53,709 bases of DNA from Propionibacteriaceae bacterium (GTDB taxonomy: Bacteria > Actinomycetota > Actinomycetes > Propionibacteriales > Propionibacteriaceae): assembly GCA_031261485.1 (NCBI GenBank), contig JAISJO010000034.1, positions 1 to 53,709 of the forward strand, given 5' to 3'. Numbering within the stretch: position 1 is the stretch's first letter; each line of letters starts with the position of its first letter. Below, piece after piece: positions 36,092 through 46,600 of this stretch. The notes below the pieces were generated by a model that had not been told where the DNA came from, searched no databases, and saw nothing but the letters and a program-made list of their open reading frames with translations. The translations under genes were made by a program, and so were the position numbers.

Positions 36092-37353
36092 TTCCTCGTC
36101 CGGCTATCGCCCCCTCCTCGCCTTGGGCAGCGCCTATCCCGCGTGTGTCGAGCCTGGACAATGGCATGAGCGTGTGGGCTTACGACTTGCCCGGCCAGTA
36201 CATCCTCTCCTGCTATCTCGTCCTCGATCTCCCACTCAATGCCGAAGCAATCGACGGCGTAGGCACTGTCGCTATTCGCTGCCTGGACGAGGGCACCCAT
36301 TCCCACCCGGGCGAGTCCTTCGCAGAAACACTGGGCGCGGTTGGCGGCCAGTTCCACGGACTCGTCGGCAACTCCACGACTCAGATCCTCCTCGATGTGC
36401 CCCAGTCCCGCTTGGCGCAGGCTCTGCCCTTGTACGCCGAGGCGGTGCGCGAACCGCTGTTCGAGGCGGACGCCATCGAGAGGGTCATCGGCAACCGCCT
36501 GGCGGAGATCGAGCAACAAGAAGCCCACGGGAGTGCTGTCGCTTCTCGGGCGCTGCGCCAAACACTGCTGGCCCCTGGGTTGCGTATGGGGAGACCCTCG
36601 GGAGGAACCATTGCCACTGTCGAGCGGTTGACCAGGGACAATGTTGCCGAGCATCATCTGCTGTATTCCCCACGAGGGGCTGTGCTCATCGTCGCCGGAG
36701 ACCTCTCCGGCTCGGCGGACGTACACTCCTTGGTCGAAGAGGCGTTTGGGACGTGGAATCCTGACGTGACCCCCACGGTCCCCGAAGTCCCCGCCCCCGG
36801 CACGCCCCGACGCGCGACTATCCGTCGCCCCGGCGCTGTCCAGGTCGATGTGCGCATGGGATGGTATGGCGTGGGCCATCTCGACGAGCGCTGGGCACCT
36901 CTCCAAGTCGCGCTGGCGATCATGGGCGGCTCCTTCATGAGTCGGCTCAACTCGGTTCTGCGCGAGGAGCGCGGGTACACCTACGGCATCTCCATGTACC
37001 CCAGACCCTTCCGTACGGGCGGGACGATTGAGGTCTCGACCTCCACACGTACAGACGCCGCAGCCGCCCTAGTGGACGAGGGTTTGGAGATACTGGCCGC
37101 CCGCAAGCCATTCACTGAAGAGGAAACCGCCGCCGCCATCGGCTATCTCGTCGGTTCCACTCCCTTGAGTCTGGACACTGCCGAGGCTGTCGCCTCCCAA
37201 GGTGCCACCATTGCTGCCGCTCGCCTGCCGCTGAACTATGTGGACACCATCCTGGCCGACCTCGCAGCCGTCACGCCCGAAGCGGCCACGGCCGCTTACC
37301 GCAGCCTCGTCATCCCCGAGAAGGCCACTGTCATCACTGTCGGAGATCTGTGA
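36088..37353 (+). CDS. M16 peptidase-like non-catalytic partner
   Basis: A 421-residue M16-fold protein lacking HxxEH: the corresponding region reads VGTVAIRCLDEGTHSHPG. It keeps the partner-subunit R/Y motif REERGYTYG (Arg292, Tyr297, Tyr299), which contributes to substrate binding in two-chain M16B enzymes. Start and stop overlap show coupling to the catalytic subunit. Substrate unknown. Confidence 0.93.
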   Translation: MIPRPAIAPSSPWAAPIPRVSSLDNGMSVWAYDLPGQYILSCYLVLDLPLNAEAIDGVGTVAIRCLDEGTHSHPGESFAETLGAVGGQFHGLVGNSTTQILLDVPQSRLAQALPLYAEAVREPLFEADAIERVIGNRLAEIEQQEAHGSAVASRALRQTLLAPGLRMGRPSGGTIATVERLTRDNVAEHHLLYSPRGAVLIVAGDLSGSADVHSLVEEAFGTWNPDVTPTVPEVPAPGTPRRATIRRPGAVQVDVRMGWYGVGHLDERWAPLQVALAIMGGSFMSRLNSVLREERGYTYGISMYPRPFRTGGTIEVSTSTRTDAAAALVDEGLEILAARKPFTEEETAAAIGYLVGSTPLSLDTAEAVASQGATIAAARLPLNYVDTILADLAAVTPEAATAAYRSLVIPEKATVITVGDL

Positions 37354-37363
37354 GGGACCCGCA

Positions 37364-40300
37364 GTGTCGGCCACGCTAGCGAGTCTGCCCCGGATCTCAG
37401 TGCTGGGACCGGTGTCAGTGAAGCGCGCTGACGGGACTGCCTCAGTGCTCGGCCCACAGGCCGCCAATCTCGTCGTCGCTCTGGCCCTAGCGCCTGGCCA
37501 GGCTTTGTCTTCCGCCGCTCTCGCGGACGAGGTCTGGCCCGATGATGGGCCGACTGCTCCCAAGGGCGCCCTGGCGGCCCTCGTGGCACGCCTGCGTCGA
37601 ATAGCCGGTGACCCAGGGATCATTGAAGCTTTCCACGGCGGATATCGCCTGTGTGCCCCGACCGACCTGCAAGAAGATACATGGGAGGGCGAACCAGGTA
37701 CAGGAATGTCCAATGAAGAACTGCGCGAAACACTGATCGCCCTCGCCTCCCGAACGAGGGCGACTGCGCTTCGGGCCCAAGCCTTCACGGCACTGGCCGA
37801 AGGACGAGCCGAAACTGCTGCTGCCGCTGGTGCGGCGCTGGCCGAATCCAGTCCCTATGACGATGCTGTCGTCATGCTGAGGATGCGGGCACTGGCTTCT
37901 CTAGGACGGTCGGCCGAGGCGATGGAGGTGTTCGCTGAATACCAGGCCCGTCTTCGACTGGAGATGGGCGCGGATGTCAGCCCTGAATTGGCGAACTACC
38001 ATGGTGAGTTGCTACGAGGAACCACCGAACGGCTCGCCCCTCTACGTCGACATCTGCGAATCGGGGTGCGCCGCCCCATGAGTGCGCTGCTGGGTCGAGA
38101 CGACGACCTGGCTGCGGTAGAGAATCTCCTCCAAACTCACCCCTTGGTCACCATCCAAGGTCCGGGCGGGGTGGGAAAGACCACCCTGGCTCAAGAACTG
38201 GCTGCCCGAAGCGCTGGCGAAGGAATCGGTGTCGCCGTGGTGGAACTGGCGCAGATAGTCGCTGACGAGGATGTGCGCGGTGCCCTCTCGCAAACACTCG
38301 GCGTCCATGGGACCTCTGGCCTGGGATCTGGAGAGCAGCGAGACTTTGCTGATGCCATCGCCGAGCGCCTTGAGGGCCCTACTCTGCTCGTCCTAGACAA
38401 TTGCGAGCATGTCATCGACGGTGCGGCCCGGGCCGTGGCAGAACTCCTCGGCGTGGTGCCGAACTTGACTGTGCTGGCCACGTCACGCTCCCCCCTGGGA
38501 TTGGTGGGCGAGGCCGTCCTCCTGCTCGACCCTCTCTCGGTCGGTGATGGTGGCCCGGCTGAGGTCTTGTTCGAGGAGCGCGCCCGAGCCGCGCGCCCTG
38601 ATGTTCTCTTGCCACCTGAACCGATTGCTCGCCTGGTCACATGCCTCGACGGACTCCCGCTGGCGATTGAACTGGCCGCCGCCAGAGTACGAACAATGTC
38701 CGTACAGGAAATCGCCGACGGGCTGGATGACCTGTTCTCCCTGCTGACAAGCACAAACCCAGCAGTGACCGCCCGGCATCAGACCTTGGATGCGGTCATT
38801 GGCTGGTCGTGGACCCTGCTGACACCCGAGCAGCGCATCCTCGCCCGTCGCTGCGCTGTCTTCCCCGCTTCTTTCACTGCCCAGGCCGCACAGGCGATGG
38901 TGCCCGACTGGTCGCCTGCTCAGGTGCGCCTGGGGTTGGAGGCGCTGGCCGATCAGTCGCTACTGCGCTTGGAAGAGATACCCGGTCTGCCCAGTCGCCT
39001 GCGGATGCTGGAGACCGTCAAGGAGTACGCCTTGCGCCAGGCAACTGAGGCTGGCGATTTGGGAACTGCTCGAGCGGGCATGGCCACGTGGGCGGGCGAT
39101 TTCGCTGCCTCGGCCCAGCGCGACCTGAACGGCCCACACCAGCCTCAAGCCTTTGCTCAGATGCAGTTGGAGACCCAGAACCTGATCGCGGCACTTCGGA
39201 ACGCCTGCGGCGAAGGCGGCCAACCAGATCCTCGCACGGCGGCCATGGTCTTTGCCGCGCTGGGTCTGATGTGGATGGGACCCCAAGTCCAATCGCAAGC
39301 GGAGGGGCTCGCTTCGCTGGTCTTGGCCCTCTGTCGAGGATACGTTCCCGAGCCCGAAGACGCGGAATCGGTGGTATTGGCGCTCTTTCTCGCCGGTTTT
39401 GGGTCGGGCGAGGATGGTCGAGAGCGAGATCACCATTTAGACCCCGAGGAATCTCGACAGTGGGAAGACCGAGCGATGCTCGGTGAGGCCTTGGCCGCCG
39501 GTGCCCCGACTCCCCAGCGTCCTGCGGGATGGCTGCGTCCCGCCGTCCTCCTCGTGGGGCGACTATCGGAACGGATGGGGCCGGGAGAACAACTGCATGA
39601 CCTCCTGGAACCTGGATTGACCAGCGACGACATCGAGGAGAGGGTCCTGGCTCAACTCCTGGCCGCCTTCGCTCTGGAAAACAGCGGACGAATCGACGAG
39701 GCCATCGCTCTCGGACAGACCTGTTATCGAACAGCTCAAGGAGCGTCGCTCATCTGGCAGTCAGCACGGGCAGCCCTCATGGTCGCCTCGGTAGCAGCCA
39801 CCCAGAATGACCCAGACGCCTCGATGCAGTGGGCCAGGCGGGCCGACGAAGCGCTGCAGCAACTCGGCCTGGACGCCGACCGCTCCGATATTTCACTGCT
39901 CATGGTTCAAGGTGCTCTGGCCAGCGGCGATATCGAGACGGCGAGAGCAGGGTTCACACAATTGGCTGACTCGGCCGGTGTGGGAGAGTTCGACTCCGCC
40001 TTGGTCGGGCGACTTGGCCTGGCCGAAGTCGACTTGCTGACTGGCGAGACTGATTCTGGACTGACCGAACTGACGGCCATCAACGCGGACGTGGATCAGA
40101 TGTCCGCATCCGGCCTCGGTCCCTGGACCCTCATCGTCAAGGCCGCCTGTCTGGCAGCCCACGGCCTCTACCGTCACCCGGACGCCCCTGGACTGGCCGA
40201 CATGGCAGCGAACTTGGTCCGAGGTCTCGACCAGGTGTACGACCCGCAAAGGTTCGACATCCCTGTGCTAGGCACGGTCATTGTGGGGTTGGCAGGCTAC

Positions 40301-40549
40301 TGGACGGCGCTTACCGAACCTCGGGCGGCCCAACTGTTGGCACTGGCCGAGCGGCTGAACTCTAGGCAAGACATGTCTTTCTTCCGGCGGGCCAAGCACT
40401 GGGACTTGATCGCCGACATCTTTGGCGATTCCGCTGAGGCAGACGCACGCTCCACCATCGAGGATATGTCCGTCGAAGACTGCGCTCTCAGGGCCGTTGA
40501 CTTGGCACGCACCATCCAACACGACCGCGAGACCAGGGTTCCCAGCTAA
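37364..40549 (+). CDS. Large SARP/AfsR-like regulator: winged helix, BTAD, NB-ARC ATPase, TPR-like repeats
   Basis: A 1061-residue transcription regulator. The GTG at 37364 is preceded by GAGGGA; codons further upstream lie inside the previous gene. Residues about 9-100 form an OmpR-like winged helix (ISVLGPVSV to FHGGYRLCAP), about 110-235 a BTAD-like helical domain, 245-510 an NB-ARC-type ATPase with Walker A GPGGVGKTT, Walker B LLVLDNCEH, TSRSPLG and GLPLAIELAA, and the remainder helical repeats. It is the AfsR-type layout used for signal-dependent activation. It ends the long plus-strand block and sits just upstream of the adhesin gene, so either its own block or the adhesin could be a target; no binding site is proven. 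Confidence 0.88.
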   Translation: MSATLASLPRISVLGPVSVKRADGTASVLGPQAANLVVALALAPGQALSSAALADEVWPDDGPTAPKGALAALVARLRRIAGDPGIIEAFHGGYRLCAPTDLQEDTWEGEPGTGMSNEELRETLIALASRTRATALRAQAFTALAEGRAETAAAAGAALAESSPYDDAVVMLRMRALASLGRSAEAMEVFAEYQARLRLEMGADVSPELANYHGELLRGTTERLAPLRRHLRIGVRRPMSALLGRDDDLAAVENLLQTHPLVTIQGPGGVGKTTLAQELAARSAGEGIGVAVVELAQIVADEDVRGALSQTLGVHGTSGLGSGEQRDFADAIAERLEGPTLLVLDNCEHVIDGAARAVAELLGVVPNLTVLATSRSPLGLVGEAVLLLDPLSVGDGGPAEVLFEERARAARPDVLLPPEPIARLVTCLDGLPLAIELAAARVRTMSVQEIADGLDDLFSLLTSTNPAVTARHQTLDAVIGWSWTLLTPEQRILARRCAVFPASFTAQAAQAMVPDWSPAQVRLGLEALADQSLLRLEEIPGLPSRLRMLETVKEYALRQATEAGDLGTARAGMATWAGDFAASAQRDLNGPHQPQAFAQMQLETQNLIAALRNACGEGGQPDPRTAAMVFAALGLMWMGPQVQSQAEGLASLVLALCRGYVPEPEDAESVVLALFLAGFGSGEDGRERDHHLDPEESRQWEDRAMLGEALAAGAPTPQRPAGWLRPAVLLVGRLSERMGPGEQLHDLLEPGLTSDDIEERVLAQLLAAFALENSGRIDEAIALGQTCYRTAQGASLIWQSARAALMVASVAATQNDPDASMQWARRADEALQQLGLDADRSDISLLMVQGALASGDIETARAGFTQLADSAGVGEFDSALVGRLGLAEVDLLTGETDSGLTELTAINADVDQMSASGLGPWTLIVKAACLAAHGLYRHPDAPGLADMAANLVRGLDQVYDPQRFDIPVLGTVIVGLAGYWTALTEPRAAQLLALAERLNSRQDMSFFRRAKHWDLIADIFGDSAEADARSTIEDMSVEDCALRAVDLARTIQHDRETRVPS

Positions 40550-40570
40550 TTCTCAATGCTGCTTGCGCTG

Positions 40571-40611
40571 TGGGCGCCTTGTTCACACCTTCGGGAATAA
40601 CTCAGCGCCCA
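40571..40611 (+). terminator. Weak hairpin after the SARP-like gene
   Basis: TGGGCGC (40571-40577) and GCGCCCA (40605-40611) form a 7-bp stem with a 27-nt loop, 21 nt after the stop and without a T-tract. It may partly terminate the long block; evidence is limited. Confidence 0.35.
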
Positions 40612-40679
40612 TCTGCGTTTGAACCCATGAGGATACTGTACGGGGCAGATATCGCAGATAGAGAACGGGAGAACCCTAT

Positions 40680-43600
40680 ATGACTTCATTGAGACGGACA
40701 CGCATGCCTGGAGGACACCGCCAGAGCGCTACTGCCTCAATCCTTCGTGTGGGAAGACTCCCTCTAACAGCGCTGGTCAGCCTTGGTTTGGCCATGCTCA
40801 TCATCTTGGGGATGGTTCTCACGACTCCTCTGGCTGCAGGTGCGCCACCGACCCCGCCTGGCGCGTCCGCTCCCGAGAAGGTCGTCGACCCGCCTTCGTA
40901 CCACGAATACCCTGGTGCTGAGAACGCGGGCGAGTACTTCCTCACAACCCAATATCCAGGTCGAATCTGGACGGACAAGTCTGTCTTCGACCAGGATGTG
41001 CCTGTCCCCCCCGGCCAGAGCCAGCCTGGCCTCGGCCCCCTCGTGCTCGGACCGAACGAGTTGGCTGTGGCGCTGTCTGCCCTCGGCTCGACTCGGCAGA
41101 TCACCGGCGAACAACGGGCACCCATCGATCTGGTGCTCATCCTCGACAACTCCCGCTCCATGGTGCAGTGCGTCAACTCCAGTGCCTCCAATGACGGCTA
41201 CTGCGATGACCCGACCAGTGAAGCCAACGGGTCGACCGGCTCCTACACCGGCTCGCGGGCCTACGCCATGGCCGAGGCTGTCCAAGCTGCTCTAGAGGTC
41301 ATCGCGAGAGAGAACGAGAACAATCGTGTGGCCATTGTGGAGTTTGGCTCTTCCACAGCCACCCTGTTTGATCTCGGCACTCCGAAACTCATTGCCGGCA
41401 CGAATCGGTACGTCACCCTGTCCGCTCCCACAGCCAACAATGGCGCGATGACTTTCCGCACGGCGTCCAACTCCATGACCATCGGAATGTCTGGCAACGC
41501 CCAACAATCCACCAATATCCAGGCAGGCATCGCCCGAGGCATGGGCATTCTGGCTAGTCAGGACCCTGCCAGCGTGTCCGGACTGAACCAGCGCCTGCCC
41601 AATGTCCTCGTGTTCACTGATGGCGAGCCCACCTTGTCGGCCACCACGGCGAACTGGTGGAACCTGCCGACCAACGCCGGCACGCACGGCCCGGCTATCC
41701 CGGGCAACCCGCAGTACTACGGCAATGGCTTCAAGGCAGCACTGACAGCGGCCTATCTGAAGAACAAGATCACCGATGTGTACACCGACGAAACCTACAA
41801 TGCCAGCATCGGTGTCTCGAATATCGAGGCCCGCGTGTTCACCGTCGGTCTGGGGATACCCTCCCTTTCTACCCAGGGCCGTGACCTGGCCTATGCTACG
41901 TTGAACCCGAGGGACCAGATTGGCCAGACCAACAACACGATGAACGCGGGGTTCACCAACGCCTACGCCACCTATGGCGCAGGTTCCTCGGTCTCGGTTC
42001 CTGTGGCCCAGTACCAGAACTTCTCTGTCACTCACCCGAGTGGCGCCGATGCGAAGTACGATCCGGCCAACACGAAGGAGGGGATCAAGTACAACGAGGC
42101 GTTCTACTCCCCCATCACGACCGACGACCTGATCGAGGCGTTCCAGTCCATCGCCGACCAGATTCTGGATGGGTCCGCACCATTCCCGGTCGAAATCGAA
42201 GACGGAGCGGCAGCCACCTCTGGCTATGTGACCTTCACCGACCCGCTGGGGCCGTTCATGGAGGTCACCGAGATCAGCCGACTCACCTTCTGCTCCATCC
42301 TGATCGGGCTCGTTGACTCGATGACCTGTGATCCGGTGACCTTTCTTGATCCGAAAGAGACAGACCTCGGCAATGGGGCGACGCGCTACACCTTCCAAGG
42401 CCGGTACACCGCCAATGACCTAGCGGGCGAGCAGGACATTGCCACCGTCATCATCACTGTGCACCGCTACAACTCGCTGAGCCGCGGCGACGAGGTCACT
42501 GTCCGGATTCCGGCGGCCATGCTTCCATTGGACGAGTCCAAGGTCACCGTCGACAAGAATGGTGATCCTCTGGAGTTGACCCAGTTGAACTCCCATCCGC
42601 TCCACGTCTACTACAAAGTGGCTCCCAAGACGGGCGTTCTGGAAGCACTGGCCAATCCGATGGCGCTCAATGTCAACGGTTCCTCTGACGGCACAGCTCT
42701 GGCCGAGTACATCCAAACCCACACGGCCCAGGGCAAGGTCCGGTTCTACTCCAACGACTACTCAGTCTTGCAGGATGGCAGCATTGGCGCGAAGACGGTC
42801 GCCAGCTTCGTGCCGGACGGCAAGAACGACTATTTCCGCGTGGCGAAGGACTCGATACTCTACAGTGACGAGGCGATGACGCAGCCCATCACCCAAGACC
42901 ACTGGAACGCCATGTCTGACACAACTGCTGTCTATTATGGCGTCGTTGAGTACGCCTACACCGGCCCTGACACCACTGATGTGGCCAAGCGGGTGAAGGC
43001 GTCCCAGTCCTCAAAGCGGTCCGTGCTCGCCGGAGAGGACGCCGAGCATCAGGTCAGCGCCGTGAACGGTGTCATGGTCGCTCCGGCTGGGTTGTTCAGT
43101 GAGACGATCGAGCGCTCGATTGACCATCTGAAGTGCCTCAACACGGCCTGGACGAACGGTTTTCCGTCCTGCGCTGAAGGCACTCCCGCCGGGAACCTCA
43201 CCGATACGGCTGACGCGGCTCTCTCGACGAGCTACGCGGATGGCGTGCTGACGGCCGCCATGGGCAACAATGGCTATCTTGTCTACGATGTGCCAGGCTC
43301 GCTGACCATCCGCAAGTCCGTTCAGGCGGCACCCGGCCTCAACCCCGACTCAGGTACGCAATTCACCTTCGCGGTTTCTCTGACCGATGCTTCCGGCAGT
43401 CCCCTCACGGGCGACTTTGCCTACAGCATCTATGATCAGTCGAACACGACCACGCCGGTCGAGTCAGGGACGATCAGCGATGGCGGACAGATTCGTCTAA
43501 CGGCCACCCAGCAGGCCACCATCACGGGCCTGCCTGACCAAGCGCGCTTTGATGTCACAGAGCAGGACCTGCCCGCTGGCTACACTCTGACCGATTCCCA

Positions 43601-46600
43601 GGACACGTCCGGGCAGATTCTTGTGACGGGACCGACTGGTTCGCTCGCCGAGTTCGAGAATACGTACGCGCCAGTGCCTGCGACGGTCAGCGGCTTCCCG
43701 GTGGTGAGCAAGACCCTGGAGGGTCGGCCATGGCTGGACACCGACGTGTTCAACGCCACCATGTGCTTGGTCGGTGGGACGGAAGCCGACTGCGAGACGG
43801 TTGAGTTTGACACGAACGCTCCGCATCACGCGGCCTTCCCTGCCCGTGAATTCACCGCCCCTGGCGAGTACGTCTACATCATCCGGGAAGACGACTCCGT
43901 CGAGGTCCCGGCCGTGAGTTACTCAGGCGCGGTGTACCGCTGGACTGTGACCGTGACTGATGACGGTTCTGGCACGTTGACGCAGTCCGACACCCTCGAG
44001 CAGACACGCACCGACGATGGTCTGCCTCTCGATCCTGTGGCGACAATATCTGAGGCCGTGTTCACCAACACCTTCAGCACAGATGTCTCGCGCGGTCAGT
44101 TGGCTGCGACCAAGATGATCGAGGATCTTTCTCTGGGCCAGAACCGCGTCCCGGCTTATCAGTACGACTTCGAGGCCAGTTATGTCGGCGTGGACCTGCA
44201 GGACCCGTCAGCCGATTCTAGCGAGATCACCCCGCCAGCCTTCGACGGCAATGAGCCGGGCGACACCAACGTGCTCCTCCACTCTGTGGGCTCCACCATC
44301 ACCGCTCCGGCCCTGACGTACACGTCCGACCACATTGGCCACACGTATTACTTCAAGATGATCGAGATCGCGGATGGCTCGCTCGATTGGGTGACGTACT
44401 CAACCGCAGCCTGGTTCTGGCAAGTCAAAGTCGGCGTGGACCCCGACACAGGCGCCATTGTGAGGACCATCGGCCACTGCACAGCGGATGTCTCCACCAT
44501 CAACGACTCCACTCCCCTGGGCGGATGCCAGGCCACCGCGGGAACATGGGGCAGCGTCCCTGAAGGGCAACGTGAGTTCCTGAACCGAGCAGAGCCGACC
44601 CCTGCCATGGCCGAACTGGGTGGCACTAAGACTCTGGACGGCCGCAGTTGGTTGGGAACTGACTCCTACACCTTCACTCTGAGCGCGAACAATCAGGCCA
44701 CTCAGGATGCCATCGACTCGGGTTCCATCGTCATTCCCCAGACTTCCTTGACCGTGGGGTTCGGCGACCAGACTGATGGTGTTGCCCCCTTCAGCTTCTC
44801 TGGACTAACCTTCTCGACGCAGGGTTCGTACCAGTTCGTCATCAAAGAGACAATCCCGTCCCCGGCTCAATCGGGCATGGTCTACGACACTCACACCGCA
44901 ATCTACGACATCGTCGTGGATAACTCCGACCTCGATGGGGTTCTTGGCGTGTCGGTCAGCCTTCGAGGCTCTACCGATCCCGATCAAACCGCCAGTTTCG
45001 TCAACCGCTACCGAGCCACCCGCTCGTTTGACGGCGTAGACGTAGTGAAGACCCTGCAGGGCCGCAGCATTGCCCTGGGCGAGTTCTCGTTCACCATGAC
45101 ATCCCGTGACCAGGCGTCCTGCGACAAGGCGTACCTCACCTTGCGCCCGCCACTTGACGAATGCGCAATGACCATCGCCAGTGGTCACGGCGCCTCTGAT
45201 CCGGCGCTCACCCACCTGCCCGGCGAATTCAACTTCGATGAGCAAGACCTGGGCAAGGTCTTTCACTATGTCATCACCGAGGACAACAACGGTCTGCCTG
45301 GGGTGACGTACGATTCGACAGCCTACAACCTCGACTTGGCGCCGATGTTCGATGAGGCCACCGGTCTGATCTACATTTTGGCGACAGTCGATGATGGCGT
45401 GACTCCGGTCGTCTATGATTCTCGTGCGGGTATTACTCCAACGCTGAGCTTCACCAACAGCTATCAAGCCGGGGAGGTCGTGGCCAAACCGCGCTTCTCG
45501 AAGGATGTGGTTGGGCGAGACTGGATGGAATCCGACGCCTTCGATTTCGCCATCTCCGCCATCACCGAGGGTGCTCCCATGCCCGATACTGACCTGGTGA
45601 CGGTGTCTTCGCCGCAACAGGGCCATGACTTCGGCTTCGGGGCGATCACGTTCACCAAACCTGGTGTGTACCAGTATCAGGTGAGCGAAGTGATCCCCGA
45701 AACTCCCGCCGGAGGCATGGAGTACGCAGCCATTGCTGCTGTCGTCACTATCACGGTAACTGACGACGGCATGGGTCAATTGCGCGCAGACATCGCCTAC
45801 GACGGAAACCAGGGTTTCGTCAACTACTACCGGTCGAGCCTCGATTGGGTGGCCGAAGTCTCCAAGACCCTCAAGGGACGGGACATGACCGCCGGCGAGT
45901 TCCAGTTTGAGGTTGTTCCGGCTGATCAAGCATCGGCTGACGCTGCTGGTCTCCCGCTGGAAGGGATGACGTGGGCAAACGGGGCCGATACTCCCGATGG
46001 TGACGCCGAGGTCATGGACTGGATGCCGCAGCCGTGGCACTTCACCGAGAGTGAGGCAGGCAATACGTACTGCTACACCATCTCCGAAGTCGTGCCGGAC
46101 GAGCCTGAGGCGGGCATGACCTACGACCCAGTGGCCTACACGCTATGTCTGGACATCACCGATGACGGCGCTGGCACGATGAGTGTCGCATCGACTGTGA
46201 CCTCAGTGGACACGACGACCCACGAAGTCATCTCGGAAGAAACGTACGTTCACACCTCTGCTGACAATCCGGTCAAGGCAGCGGTGCGGATTGGTTTCCT
46301 CAACGAGTACGACGCGCCGGAAGACCCGGAACCGCCAGTCGATCCCGAACCTCCCGTCGATCCGGAACCGCCGATTGATCCGCAGCCGCCGATTGATCCG
46401 GAGCCGCCCGTGGACCCCGAGCCGCCGGTCGATCCACAGCCTCCGGTGGACCCGGAACCGCCGGTAGACCCGCAGCCGCCCGTGGACCCTCAACCGCCCG
46501 TCGACCCTCAACCTCCGGTCGATCCGGAACCACCCATCGATCCGCAGCCGCCCATCGATCCGCAGCCACCCATCGATCCGCAGCCGCCAGTCGACCCGGA

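Noticed and set aside
44805..46040. 411-codon minus-strand frame inside the adhesin gene
   Set aside because: Antisense shadow; the plus strand encodes continuous pilin-type repeats.
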